From Petrosia ficiformis (lineage: Eukaryota > Porifera > Demospongiae > Haplosclerida > Petrosiidae): a DNA stretch of 64,000 nt. The DNA lies in contig OX345647.1 in NCBI GenBank assembly GCA_947044365.1, positions 4,716,001-4,780,000 of the forward strand, read 5' to 3'. Positions 26,669 to 35,123 of this stretch are shown here, piece by piece. The notes beneath the pieces are model-generated. The model searched no databases and was not told the DNA's origin. It worked only from the letters and a program-made list of their open reading frames with translations. A program made the position numbers and the translations under genes. Within the stretch, counting starts at the first letter, position 1. Each line of letters begins with the position of its first letter.

Positions 26669-28583
26669 CATCTGTAATAGTAATAGCTTTGCAATAATTT
26701 TAATTATTAATTAAAAATGCCCACCTATGACATTTTGGTATCCATAAAATTTAGCGTTACACTGTAATATGCACAGACAAAAAAAGGTAAGGTCTCTTCC
26801 TCCCCAATACTTTTTCAACACATGGATTCACTGCTTCAACTTCCATGGTGTCTTTCTCTGACTCCCGTTGGAGCAAACCAACGATACAACGACATCTTGA
26901 GCAGTCTTTTGCATGCACATGGCGCACACGTGACCACACCTGTAACATTAACTACTGATTATGTTAGCGCACGCTCCATAAATGCGAAACTCGCTAAAAT
27001 AAAGGGACCGCTAATATTATGGGATTTACAGTATATGACACACATTTTAATTAAAGTATATATAATTAACATTATGATGTATCTGCATGAATAACAAACA
27101 CTTGAGCTGAATTCCCAAAGTAGACTGTTAAACCACATGCCTAACCTTTAATGTCACATGCTGACCTTGTAACTTGCCACATGTTACAAGGTCACAAAAT
27201 TGTATCTGTCAAGAAGATTTGTCAGGTATGTGTATCTACTTGCATCCCGATAATGTATTGCTAAATATTGTTAAATACAAGTTGTCTAAAATTGTCTATA
27301 ATGTATATTTTATAATGTATTGTTGAACCTATTCAAATACAGTAAGAGAGTTAAATAAATAAATGATGATCAGAATTAAGAATCAAAGTATAAAACTGTA
27401 CAGCTACCAAGCACCCAATTTATTATTAAAAAAAAACTAATTTATCATTAACTACGTAAATGTATAGCACGTCTCTAAAACCAATATTTTAGCTTATATT
27501 AACGAAATGGAGTAAGTGTTGGATACTCGTACCACTGAAGCTTCAGAGGAGAAGTTACCTCCCGATCAGAGAGAGGTCTGTCATTCAGTTGGAAGTCAGT
27601 CCCTGTAGGGCCGCCTGTTCGTTCAGATGAACGGCCTGAGGATCTGGTAAACACCAGCTGTCTCTTTTTTCTAAACACACACACACACACTTTTCTGTGA
27701 AACAACAGGAACTTTACACTGTTGGTATTTTGCACTACCTGCTTCAGTGGTTTGCCCTTTCCACCCAACATGTAAATGCACAAATGTATATAATATGATA
27801 CTGAACATACATTTACAAGCATCACCTATACCAATGGCATGTCATCATTAATGATCTATAATATCAGGGAGTACAGTAGTACTCTGTAGGAATGGCTTGA
27901 AAAACATGGTCTCCAATTGCAAATGATGAGTCTTGATACTCACATACCATTTGGTAGAGAGTGTTTCATAGCTAATAATACCTTCCAGATGGCCAAAGAT
28001 TATTGAAAACTTGGAGGCGGCAAAACTGCAAGATTGTTAATCTCATACCGTACAGCAAGTTTTATTGGTGGAAGAAAAATTTGGCAAAGTGACAAATTTG
28101 CTTTATCTCATCTTGTTTTGATATACGTCTTCTATCGTTTTTTGTTGAAATTCTTATTATTAATTTTTTATAAACTATTAGTCAAGCAATTTCAGACCTA
28201 TATTAGCAAAATCTTGATGTGAAGGATATATGGATTTTACTGCAACTACCTCTGATTTCAAATAGATTACTAATTTTTATAAACAAGCTGTAAATTATGA
28301 TTGCATTTCTATTCATATAGATTCAGATATACCAGATGTGTTGGAAGCTATTGTGAGTGAGTCGGATTGGTATATGTTAGGTATTGCATTGCATGTGAGA
28401 CGTAATGTACTTGAAGAGATAAAGGATAACCACAGAAAAATTCAACATTGTCGATGTGAAATGGTGCACTTATGGATTTCTTCAGGGAAGGCTACATGGA
28501 GTGAACTAGTAAATGCACTTCGTAGTTCAATTGTGAACAATAAGCAACTGGCTGAAGAGATTGAGACAAAATACATGAAGTGA
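15084..28583 (+). CDS. Giant receptor: 3 DED-like domains, TM, ectodomain, TM, ZU5, UPA, 2 Death, Roc-COR, Death
   Basis: Sixteen exons join without a stop to 6,162 nt (2,053 residues): 15084-15972, 16399-16455, 17093-17314, 17805-18665, 19613-20127, 20204-20344, 20415-20649, 20733-20798, 20850-20888, 20943-21308, 21539-21832, 21986-22069, 24296-26328, 26387-26426, 26566-26622 and 28321-28583. All junctions are GT..AG. They are phase 1 except the two ZU5-UPA introns and the one after COR, which are phase 0. Both ends should be cytosolic, with residues about 420-587 outside the cell between two spans. ZU5-UPA-Death is the cytoplasmic module of UNC5 and PIDD; Roc-COR-Death is the C-terminal module of DAPK. 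The first exon appears to run to a TAA, but that read-through crosses a GTGAGT donor kept in all four paralogs. Alternative: two adjacent genes split between the ectodomain and ZU5. Phase matching argues against this but only transcripts can settle it. Confidence 0.65.
16399..17314 (+). CDS. Linker exons 2-3 of the giant receptor
   Basis: Exon 2 (16399-16455) encodes TNITNIMGVENQSRQ-type sequence. Exon 3 (17093-17314) encodes a Pro/Ser/His-rich stretch with HNPPSFRHDSPPQLDL, ending in the basic KRKK before the next exon's membrane span. Both have clear counterparts in the paralog at 60.82-60.91 kb and 62.20-62.53 kb. They probably form a flexible cytosolic spacer between the DEDs and the membrane. 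Confidence 0.55.
17805..18665 (+). CDS. Exon 4 of the giant receptor: TM1, glycosylated ectodomain, TM2
   Basis: The exon begins SYAVDQTSC, then TM1 (about residues 400-417, ISGFLLSLLLASMIISV). An ectodomain of about 170 residues has many N-glycosylation sites (NTS, NNS, NKT, NSS, NFS) and four closely spaced Cys. TM2 (about 588-612) reads VGVVAVSLPVLVFSFVVVII. A Ser/Asp-rich cytosolic tail follows. The segment GFYFLDASLVKNV and the later CTSITISKS correspond to GFYFVGVSIIEHV in the 63-kb paralog and CTIEISKS in the minus-strand two-pass protein. The middle of the ectodomain present in the 63-kb paralog is missing here. Confidence 0.6.
19613..20649 (+). CDS. Exons 5-7 of the giant receptor: ZU5 and UPA domains
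   Basis: Exon 5 carries a ZU5 domain (about residues 677-780) with the hallmark sheet motif YGVTIIIPPGAVQQP, followed by LLLPHF and SPFVWIHIDSLLSKPAELYIPHY. The rest of exon 5 with exons 6 and 7 (to about 973) fits the UPA domain: HFCSLCA, FSDDSNGMSVTFDSAPGWNI and FRLLFSPDG. The two internal introns (20128-20203, 20345-20414) are phase 0, unlike the rest of the gene, so this block behaves as one inherited unit. In UNC5 this ZU5-UPA-Death block folds back to hold the Death domain silent; in PIDD ZU5 promotes self-cleavage. No HFS autocleavage motif is seen here. Confidence 0.75.
20733..20888 (+). CDS. Short Ser/Thr linker exons 8-9 of the giant receptor
   Basis: Two phase-1 mini-exons (20733-20798, 20850-20888) encode a Ser/Thr-rich spacer between UPA and the first Death domain (ATSPVSSTSLFSETSEYDS, then STSFHHDLTFSN). 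Length multiples of three mean either could be skipped without breaking the frame. Confidence 0.5.
20943..21308 (+). CDS. Exon 10 of the giant receptor: first Death domain
   Basis: About 122 residues. The Death bundle reads GSKLQSHWMKFGYHLNLP, LFLWRRLNPAASWEPIAEAL. The Trp in helix 1-2 and the SWEPIAEAL helix are standard Death-domain features. The exon's C-terminal part is unusual: it carries CxxCQCTH (CQTCQCTHG), a small cysteine cluster that might bind a metal. The apparent stop after SMST lies beyond a GTATGT donor. Confidence 0.65.
21539..22069 (+). CDS. Exons 11-12 of the giant receptor: second Death domain and linker
   Basis: Exon 11 (21539-21832) encodes a Death domain with SKWELFGVQLGLEQSYLDCL and SEFTWSTVIRIL. 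It is much closer to the Death domain ending the gene at 705-1036 than to the first Death domain of its own protein, so it was probably shuffled in as a phase 1-1 exon. Exon 12 (21986-22069) is a 28-residue linker (EDSSLVMTPAS) with relatives at 44.66 kb and 61.51 kb. Confidence 0.65.
22070..24295. other. Intron 12 of the giant receptor
   Basis: This 2.2-kb intron holds no visible exon. It contains two diverged copies of a segment with aggctatcgctg and acctactttg (about 22370-22450 and 22950-23050) and a 26-bp tandem pair around 23016-23055. The last 180 bases (agcacagaaaatattggctgtcacattg and onward) recur before the second Roc-COR exon at 34.96 kb, marking where that duplication starts. Confidence 0.5.
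24296..26328 (+). CDS. Exon 13 of the giant receptor: Roc GTPase and COR domains
   Basis: One 678-codon exon. Roc: P-loop GLPRVGKTSF (Gly about 1284, Lys-Thr about 1290-1291), switch/G3 motif DTGGQPE (Asp about 1441) and G4-like GSHIDLL (about 1527-1533). COR follows from about residue 1560, with LPITWAAFHLILRYKYE, SVLRYLHNNIGTILYYEE and ICDPNVLFQGISHLV, which match the DP-x-W/V-L-x-x-I block typical of COR. Roc and COR always occur together in ROCO proteins (LRRK, DAPK, MASL1), where GTP binding controls dimer state. The C-terminal part has a Cys/His-rich segment (CPGSFSCQS, CSAQQERCQG) of unknown role. Confidence 0.85.
26387..26622 (+). CDS. Linker exons 14-15 of the giant receptor
   Basis: Exon 14 (26387-26426, NPSIFGQTSPMK) and exon 15 (26566-26622, YAHESSLLQPKYECDSLT) are small spacer exons between COR and the last Death domain. 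Both have near-identical copies in the second locus at 38.56 and 38.79 kb. Exon 14 ends in a weak donor (GTTATA) that is nevertheless the same in both copies. Confidence 0.5.
26623..28320. other. Intron 15 of the giant receptor
   Basis: It begins with a (CA)n tract (about 26634-26667) and has no plus-strand exon. Around 27500-27670 a more GC-rich patch is open on the minus strand, ending RPLSDREV and PLKLQWYEYPTLTPFR; it could be a relic of an unrelated gene or retrocopy. Near 27160-27200 is a short inverted repeat (ccttgtaac / gttacaagg). Bases 27720-28020 recur at 39.83-40.13 kb. Confidence 0.4.
28321..28583 (+). CDS. Exon 16 of the giant receptor: C-terminal Death domain
   Basis: The exon completes a split codon (G|AT) and encodes about 87 residues: DIPDVLEAIVSESDWYMLGI, then EEIKDNHRKIQHC, HLWISSGKATWSELVNAL and a stop TGA. 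The two Trp and the ATWSEL helix are Death-domain landmarks. The position directly after Roc-COR matches DAPK1. Confidence 0.75.
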
Positions 28584-28961
28584 GTCACATGGCTTGTATA
28601 TATTGGTATATGATACCCCTGTCTAGATGTAGTTATCTGCTGCATGTGAGAAAAGTGGTCCACAGCATGGTAATGCGTTTTAAAAAAACGATATATGGAG
28701 AAAATGGATCCCTGATTGCTTTGTGGTTTCATCATCAGTGATCATGGCTGATTTTCTCATTCTTAAAACACAACAAACTATTATAATTACTATGTTTATC
28801 CATTCTGTTTACTTTTTAAAGGTTCTTCCTGACATGCATTCTATTATGCACCACGCCCATTAATTAACTGAGCCTAGTTAACAATTAATTTCTAAGGGAC
28901 TACTTTCAAGTGTTTACTGCAGTGTACTAATTATTTGTTATGGCCCGCAGGGACATTCCTA

Positions 28962-29314
28962 CACTGCAAAAACAGTTTGGTTATTTAAACCAATCAGTTG
29001 GTTACCTCAACTGCATTTCAAATATCCCATTACTGCTGAATTGAGGTGTTGAAGAGTAGGCCAGCTGGTGTTGGAATGTGACATGTAAATTAGTCATGAT
29101 TCACAGTTTTCATGTCAGTACTTCCGCACCATAATTAATGATATCTTATCAGTCATCTTCCACTATTGGTCATTGTGAATACCAAAACTACAAACTGGCT
29201 TACCTTCCAACAGCTTAATACTGCAGTAAGATGTGAAAAGGCATATTATTAAATTGGCATGCAATTGAGATAACCAACTGATTGATTGAAATAACCAAAC
29301 CTTTTTTTGCTGTG
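28962..29314. mobile_element. CACTGCAAAA-family MITE, copy 1
   Basis: The ends are inverted: cactgcaaaaacagtttggtt at the left and, reversed, cacagcaaaaaaaggtttgg at the right, followed inside by aaccaatcagttggtta. Similar elements lie at about 40.19, 41.62 and 42.08 kb. Confidence 0.65.
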
Positions 29315-30021
29315 TATGATGATTTTCACAGGATCGAATCTATATTTTGTATATGCGCTTGTGTCATACGTGTTATATACGTAGTTAAGGAAGTTGCATA
29401 TTCTGGGGCACTGTGGCACATGGCACATCAAAATTACCAATGCAATATACACCACAGTGTAATGTTATTCACATCAGTATCATCTGTCCTCTATATATAG
29501 AGTCAAGAAATCAGTGTAAGGACAACCAACACTGAGCTAAACTGACAGTTTGATGATTGACTAAAATACAAATTCATACTTAATGCTTTCATCCTTATCT
29601 ATATGCCCATGATGATGATTATTATAATAACTATTTATTTTCCTTTTTGATTTACTTCACATTCGTTCATAACTATAGATGTTCTAAAAACACATACTTC
29701 ATACAAAATACATGTTGTACAGCACAACTATATTTACTATTATATATAAAGAGAAGTGAAACACTGAAAAAATGTCTCGGTAGCTGTACATAAATATACC
29801 TGTGTGTATATATACATATAAATACTTTCATACTTGTATATATATACACACATGTGCAGAGATATGAACATACACACATGCACTTACATTTTTACACATA
29901 CATGCACATACGTACTTGTGTATTCATGTACCATACAATTAGTAGTATCTCAAGTTCTAGTATAGTCAGTCATGTATTTATGTGTATAGCAAACAAAGTA
30001 TGTACAGTGCTGTATTTTATA

Positions 30022-30165
30022 CCTTGTGGTTCACTAATCAACAGATAATCACACCTGTACATACTTCGTTCACTATAGACATATTATACATTCATGAGTA
30101 TCTGTTGATTTGGGAGTCCTAGTGCATTGTGGGTCCAGCTTACCTCCAGGAACCAGCTATGGGGA
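30022..30165 (-). pseudogene. Relic of the first two exons of a two-pass membrane gene
   Basis: On the minus strand, GGTTCCTGGAG|GTAAGC matches the end of exon 1 of the gene at 7.1-9.9 kb, and ACTCCCAAATCAACAGATAC with GTGAACCACAAG|GTATAA matches its exon 2, now interrupted by extra DNA. The start codon is lost. It lies head-to-head with the DED copy at 30268. No downstream exons of this gene were found. Confidence 0.5.
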
Positions 30166-30267
30166 TATCCGGATATAGACTTCCCAGCCCCACCTCCAAT
30201 TGTGATTGTGATGTCACGTAACGTCACTTTGCTCATCTGGCAAAGAATATCATCGATCTGTTCACTC

Positions 30268-31133
30268 ATGTCTGAGCCCGTGTCCTTTGAGTCTCAACTG
30301 GAATGCTTCCAGCCTGATGATCAACAGTTAGATTCCATTAAAAATGACGGACAGGTTTCTGGTGTAGATCTCGAAGGAGCTGCGAACATATTAGATGTTT
30401 ATCATCGCTTAGAGAACAAACTACCTCAAGATGCACCTACTATTATAATTAAGATGCTAAGGACTGCAGGATTCTCAGAAGCTCGATTGGAAAGTTTAGA
30501 AGAGTATGTTAGACGATTTAGAAAAGACAAACCTCAAATGCCTCCATCATCGAACAATCAAGACCAATTGGCTCTGGGAATGTTGTTAGTTAATAAACTG
30601 AACCCAGCACTTAGTGAGCGTCAACTTAAACGAGTAAAATTGGTTTTCGAAGTTTTAGGTATTTCACGATTAGATCTTGACAGTTGCAGTAACGTATCAG
30701 ATGTTTATCGTCTAGTGGAGCATAAAATACCTAAAAAGTCTGTTTCTCGTCAGAATTGGAGTGCCAGCAGTCCATCTGGTTTCTTTAAAACCTTACATTG
30801 ATGAGGAGGTGTCTATTGAAGGTGACATAATGGTGGATCTCATTCTTACACTAACTGACGTACTAGAGAATCTCAGTGAAGAATTTTACCATAATTTTAT
30901 AAAACTTGTAATTCGTACACATCTCCGAACATACAATCCTGATAATTTAACTTGTCGTATTTACCTGTTGCACTTGTTACTGGAGAGAAATCACATTCTA
31001 CCTGACCAGTTGGGATATTTTTTCGCTTGGCTTGAAGCAATAGGATGTCAGAAAGAACACAAAACACTTCGAAAGTTTTGTGAGCGACATGGAATTGTTG
31101 AACCGCAATGGGAACATTTAGTAGAATCAATCA
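30268..31133 (+). pseudogene. DED exon copy with a 17-bp deletion
   Basis: From ATG 30268 the protein follows the paralogs through DED-like domains 1 and most of 2 until KKSVS (about 30747). There 17 bases present in the 43-kb copy (between TTTC and TCGTCAG) are missing, and the frame runs to a stop at 30801. The rest (VHLVSLKPYIDEE onward) continues open in another frame to 31153. TTC repeats at both edges suggest slippage or end-joining. The GTGAGT donor at the end survives. Confidence 0.65.
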
Positions 31134-31320
31134 GTGAGTTATTATATGACTAAAAAATCAGTAGACATAATTATGTAATTAATAATTTAGTTATATATAT
31201 ACAAAAATATTGAAAATCCTGCATTATTTACAGATTTTGATTTGAAACAGTTTCTGTAGTTATAATGCACACTTTGTTATAATAGTGATTAACTAACATA
31301 CTTTATTTTTTCCCTCACAG

Positions 31321-31401
31321 AGGAAGAGAGACCACCGAGTACTGAGTCACTGACTTTAGAAAGCTATTCACAACCTACAAGTCAGGATGGATATAAACAA
31401 G
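31321..31401 (+). CDS. Linker exon downstream of the frameshifted DED copy
   Basis: A good acceptor (ttttttccctcacag) and a donor GTAGAA bound 27 codons: EERPPSTESLTLESYSQPTS, ending DGYKQ. A homologous exon follows the DED exon at 58.76 kb (GSYPQLTSHDGYKQ). It fits phase 1 on both sides. Confidence 0.5.
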
Positions 31402-31488
31402 GTAGAAATAATAATATTTCATCGTTTAAATAATGTAATGTAATTATAATAACCATGTGATTGACACTAGCATGTATAGTAATCATGT

Positions 31489-31528
31489 GATATACCTGCT
31501 TATCAATCACATGATAAGCAGGTATATC
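31489..31528. repeat. Perfect 17-bp hairpin
   Basis: GATATACCTGCTTATCA (31489-31505) is followed after a 6-base loop by its exact reverse complement (31512-31528). It lies in the intron behind the linker exon, next to (TA)n DNA. No function is assigned; it may be the tip of a fold-back repeat. Confidence 0.6.
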
Positions 31529-31539
31529 ATGACATGTAT

Positions 31540-32000
31540 AACACATATTATATATATGAATATATATAATATATATATATATATATATGCATTATAATTA
31601 TTATAATTATATATTATTTCCCCTTTTATGATATGTATATGTACAATGTGTATATATGCATAATTGCCCATTACATGTGCATGTACATTACAATAAGTAC
31701 AATACATAGTATGTGTACAATACGTGTGGATGTAGACTATGTACATTACAATATGTAGAATTGATATATGTAGAATTGATACATAATAATATATATGTAC
31801 TATGTATCATACATATTATGTATGATACATAGTACATATATATAAGTATACAATACATGTATATGTACATTACGCGTGTATGTAGACTATGTACATTACA
31901 TACATACATAATATGTATAATACATAGTACATATATATAAGTATGCGATACATGTATATGTACATTGGATGTGGAAACATTGAGCTGACTATCAAACATT
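31540..32000. repeat. TA microsatellite and TGTACAT-rich repeat
   Basis: An (AT)n tract at about 31550-31590 is followed by imperfect repeats of gtacattac, atacatagtacatata and similar words in both orientations up to about 31970. It is open on the minus strand only as a low-complexity Tyr/Ile/His frame. Confidence 0.8.
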
Positions 32001-32220
32001 TTGACCTATTTTTACCACTCTTGTCCTGCTCCTTGAATAATTATAGTTCAGTTTCAATTTACCAGACATTCACTTAATTTATCCTACATGACTGACTAAT
32101 AAATGTATGTATGTATGTACCTCTTTATTTTCATACATTTCATAATAACTACATTCATTATTTTTCACATGTGTTAAACATGTGTTTCAAACTTATTGCA
32201 TCATCATTCTATTTGTGCAC

Positions 32221-32934
32221 AAGTATGTACTAAGGTATGTGCTAAGTATATATGTACTAAGTATGTACTAAGTATGCACTAAGTATGTGCTAAGTATATA
32301 TGTACTAAGTATGTGCTAAGTATCCTTTAATTATGTACTAAGCATGTATATACTAAGTATGTACTAAGTATGTACTAAGTATGTACTAAGTATGCACTAA
32401 GTATCCTTTAATTATGTACTAAGCATGTATATACTAAGTATGTACTAAGTATGTGCTAAGTATGTACTAAGTATGTACTAAGTATGTACTAAGTATGCAC
32501 TAAGTATGTACTAAGTATGCACTAAGTATCCTTTAATAATGTACTAAGTATGTACTAAGTATGTACTAAGTATGTGCTAAGTATGTACTAAGTATGCACT
32601 AAGTATGTACTGAGTATGTCCTAAGTATGTACTGAGTATGTACTGAGTATGTACTGAGTATGTACTAAGTATGCACTAAGTATGTACTAAGTATGCACTA
32701 AGTATCCTTTAATTATGTACTAAGCATGTATATACTAAGTATGTACTAAGTATGTACTAAGTATGTACTAAGTATGTACTAAGTATGTCCTAAGTATGTA
32801 CTGAGTATGTACTGAGTATGTACTGAGTATGTACTGAGTATGTACTAAGTATGCACTAAGTATCCTTTAATTATGTACTAAGCATGTATATACTAAGTAT
32901 GTACTAAGTATGTACTAAGTATGCATCCTGAGTA
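32221..32934. repeat. 11-bp minisatellite TACTAAGTATG, array 1
   Basis: About 700 bp of tandem TACTAAGTATG with variants (gcactaag, gtgctaag, tactgag, tcctaag). Larger blocks punctuated by ccttta-att-atgtactaagcatg recur about four times, giving a higher-order structure. It ends abruptly at a linker-like exon segment (32935). Confidence 0.95.
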
Positions 32935-33024
32935 TTCCAAAACCGATGCAATCTTGCTCTGAGTCAGCTGACTTGTCTCCAGGAAGCTATCCACAACTTA
33001 CAAGTCATGATGGATATAAGCAAG
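32935..33024 (+). pseudogene. Truncated linker exon fused to satellite
   Basis: The sequence ATCCTGAGTATTCCAAAAC through GATATAAGCAAG matches the exon at 58760-58882 closely, but its 5' part and acceptor are replaced by satellite DNA. The DNA after it (to about 33510) also matches 58.88-59.33 kb. Confidence 0.5.
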
Positions 33025-33509
33025 GTTGAAATAATATTTCATCATTCTAATATAATGATGTAGTAAGCATGTGATTGACAGTAATCATGTGATATTGCTT
33101 ATCAGTACTCTTAATCACATGTTTGTAATACATGGACCACAAAAGCTAAAATACGTGTGTATGAATCTATGTACATTACATGTATTCTATATGTACGTGT
33201 ATATGTACATGTATAATACATGTATAATACATGTATATGTACATGTATATGTACATGTACAATACATGTTCATGTATAATACATGTATATACAATACGCA
33301 TATATGCACAATACATGTATGTTCAATCTATATGTACATGTATAATACATATATTTTTCATGACAATTACATTTTTCATGTTGTAATTAAACCACAAATT
33401 GTTCAATTTTCTAATTATGACTGACAATATGGTGATAATGACATTCATTAATTATTCACATGTGTTAAACATGTGTTTGACTTTATTGCATCATTCAGTA
33501 ATATACTAA

Positions 33510-34292
33510 GTTTATGTACTAACATTATACATGCACTAAGTATGTACTAACATTATACATGCACTAAGTATGTACTAACATTATACATGCACTAAGTATG
33601 TACTAACATTATACATGTACTAAGTATGTACTAAGTATGTACTAACATTATACATGTACTAAGTATGTACTAAGTATGTACTAAGTATGTACTAACATTA
33701 TACATGTACTAAGTATGTACTAACATTATACATGCACTAAGTATGTACTAACATTATACATGCACTAAGTATGTACTAACATTATACATGTACTAAGTAT
33801 GTACTAAGTATGTACTAAGATGTACTAACATTATACATGTACTAAGTATGTACTAAGTATGTACTAAGTATGTACTAACATTATACATGTACTAAGTATG
33901 TACTAAGTATGTACTAACATTATACATGTACTAAGTATGTACTAACATTATACATGCACTAAGTATGTACTAACATTATACATGTACTAAGTATGTACTA
34001 ACATTATACATGCACTAAGTATGTACTAACATTATACATGCACTAAGTATGTACTAACATTATACATGTACTAAGTATGTACTAAGTATGTACTAAGATG
34101 TACTAACATTATACATGTACTAAGTATGTACTAAGTATGTACTAAGTATGTACTAACATTATACATGTACTAAGTATGTACTAAGTATGTACTAACATTA
34201 TACATGTACTAAGTATGTACTAACATTATACATGCACTAAGTATGTACTAACATTATACATGTACTAAGTATGTACTAACATTATACATGTA
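33510..34292. repeat. TACTAAC/TACTAAG satellite, array 2
   Basis: About 780 bp built from GTATGTACTAACATTATACATG joined to runs of the 11-bp unit (ACTAAGTATGT). A block of about 250 bp containing the odd junction TACTAAGATGTACTAAC appears at least twice (near 33810 and 34090), so recent block duplication is likely. Confidence 0.95.
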
Positions 34293-35123
34293 GATACCCT
34301 GATTCCCAAACTACTTGGTATTGTATCAACTATTGAAATAAATATTACTGGTATCGCCCACCACTAAGGCCTGAGCTACACTAAGCACCTACTCATATGA
34401 AAACAGCTGGCAATGCTGACTACACATGCAACACGTAAAAGAAGTGCTGATTAGTACTGATTACAATTTAGAAGAAGCACTGATAAGTACTAATCAATGT
34501 TGCTAATTAATGCCTAGTATGTCTAATAGTCACATTTCTTGTCAAGCCCACTGAGCCTAACATTTGCATAAAATAAGGTGCAAGTACATTTTGACTGAAA
34601 AGAAGATATTTAGCTTTAGATGTACTATGAACTAAGAGTACTAAGAGTAGTTAGTTGCTTCCCGATTTAATTTACCATGAATTGTACGTAATTGTGCAAA
34701 AACCTTCCTCGATATGTTTGCGTACACTACAATTAAATTTAGACAGAATAGGTGCATGTATTCTGGAAAACGTTTTAAATGTAAAACATAGCTTAGTATA
34801 CCAGAATCCTTGTTGTATTAAACGGGTTGTTGACTTATAATGTCTGTCTGTAAAATTTTTAAAAGAATCGCATATCCTACCAATTCTTTTTAATTGTGAA
34901 ATATACACTCATAAGCAGGTTTATCTTTGGAACTATAAGCAATACTTTTTTACATCAGCACAGAACATATAGGCTGTCACATTGTTAGTTAGTTTGATAA
35001 CTTGTGCTTTTTATTAGCATCTAATGAAGTAATAGTCACACTCTTGTCATGTCCCATTAATAACAGTAATAATTATTATTATTCATAATCATAAATATAA
35101 AAATATGTAATACTTTCTTTCAG

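Noticed and set aside
26757..26948. Minus-strand frame with several Cys (CSRCRCIVG)
   Set aside because: No domain could be recognised, and it lies in an intron of the plus-strand gene without splice support.
33071..33424. 117-codon open frame
   Set aside because: It consists of TGTACATG repeats giving Tyr/Met/Val/Cys strings and matches non-coding repeat at 59 kb.
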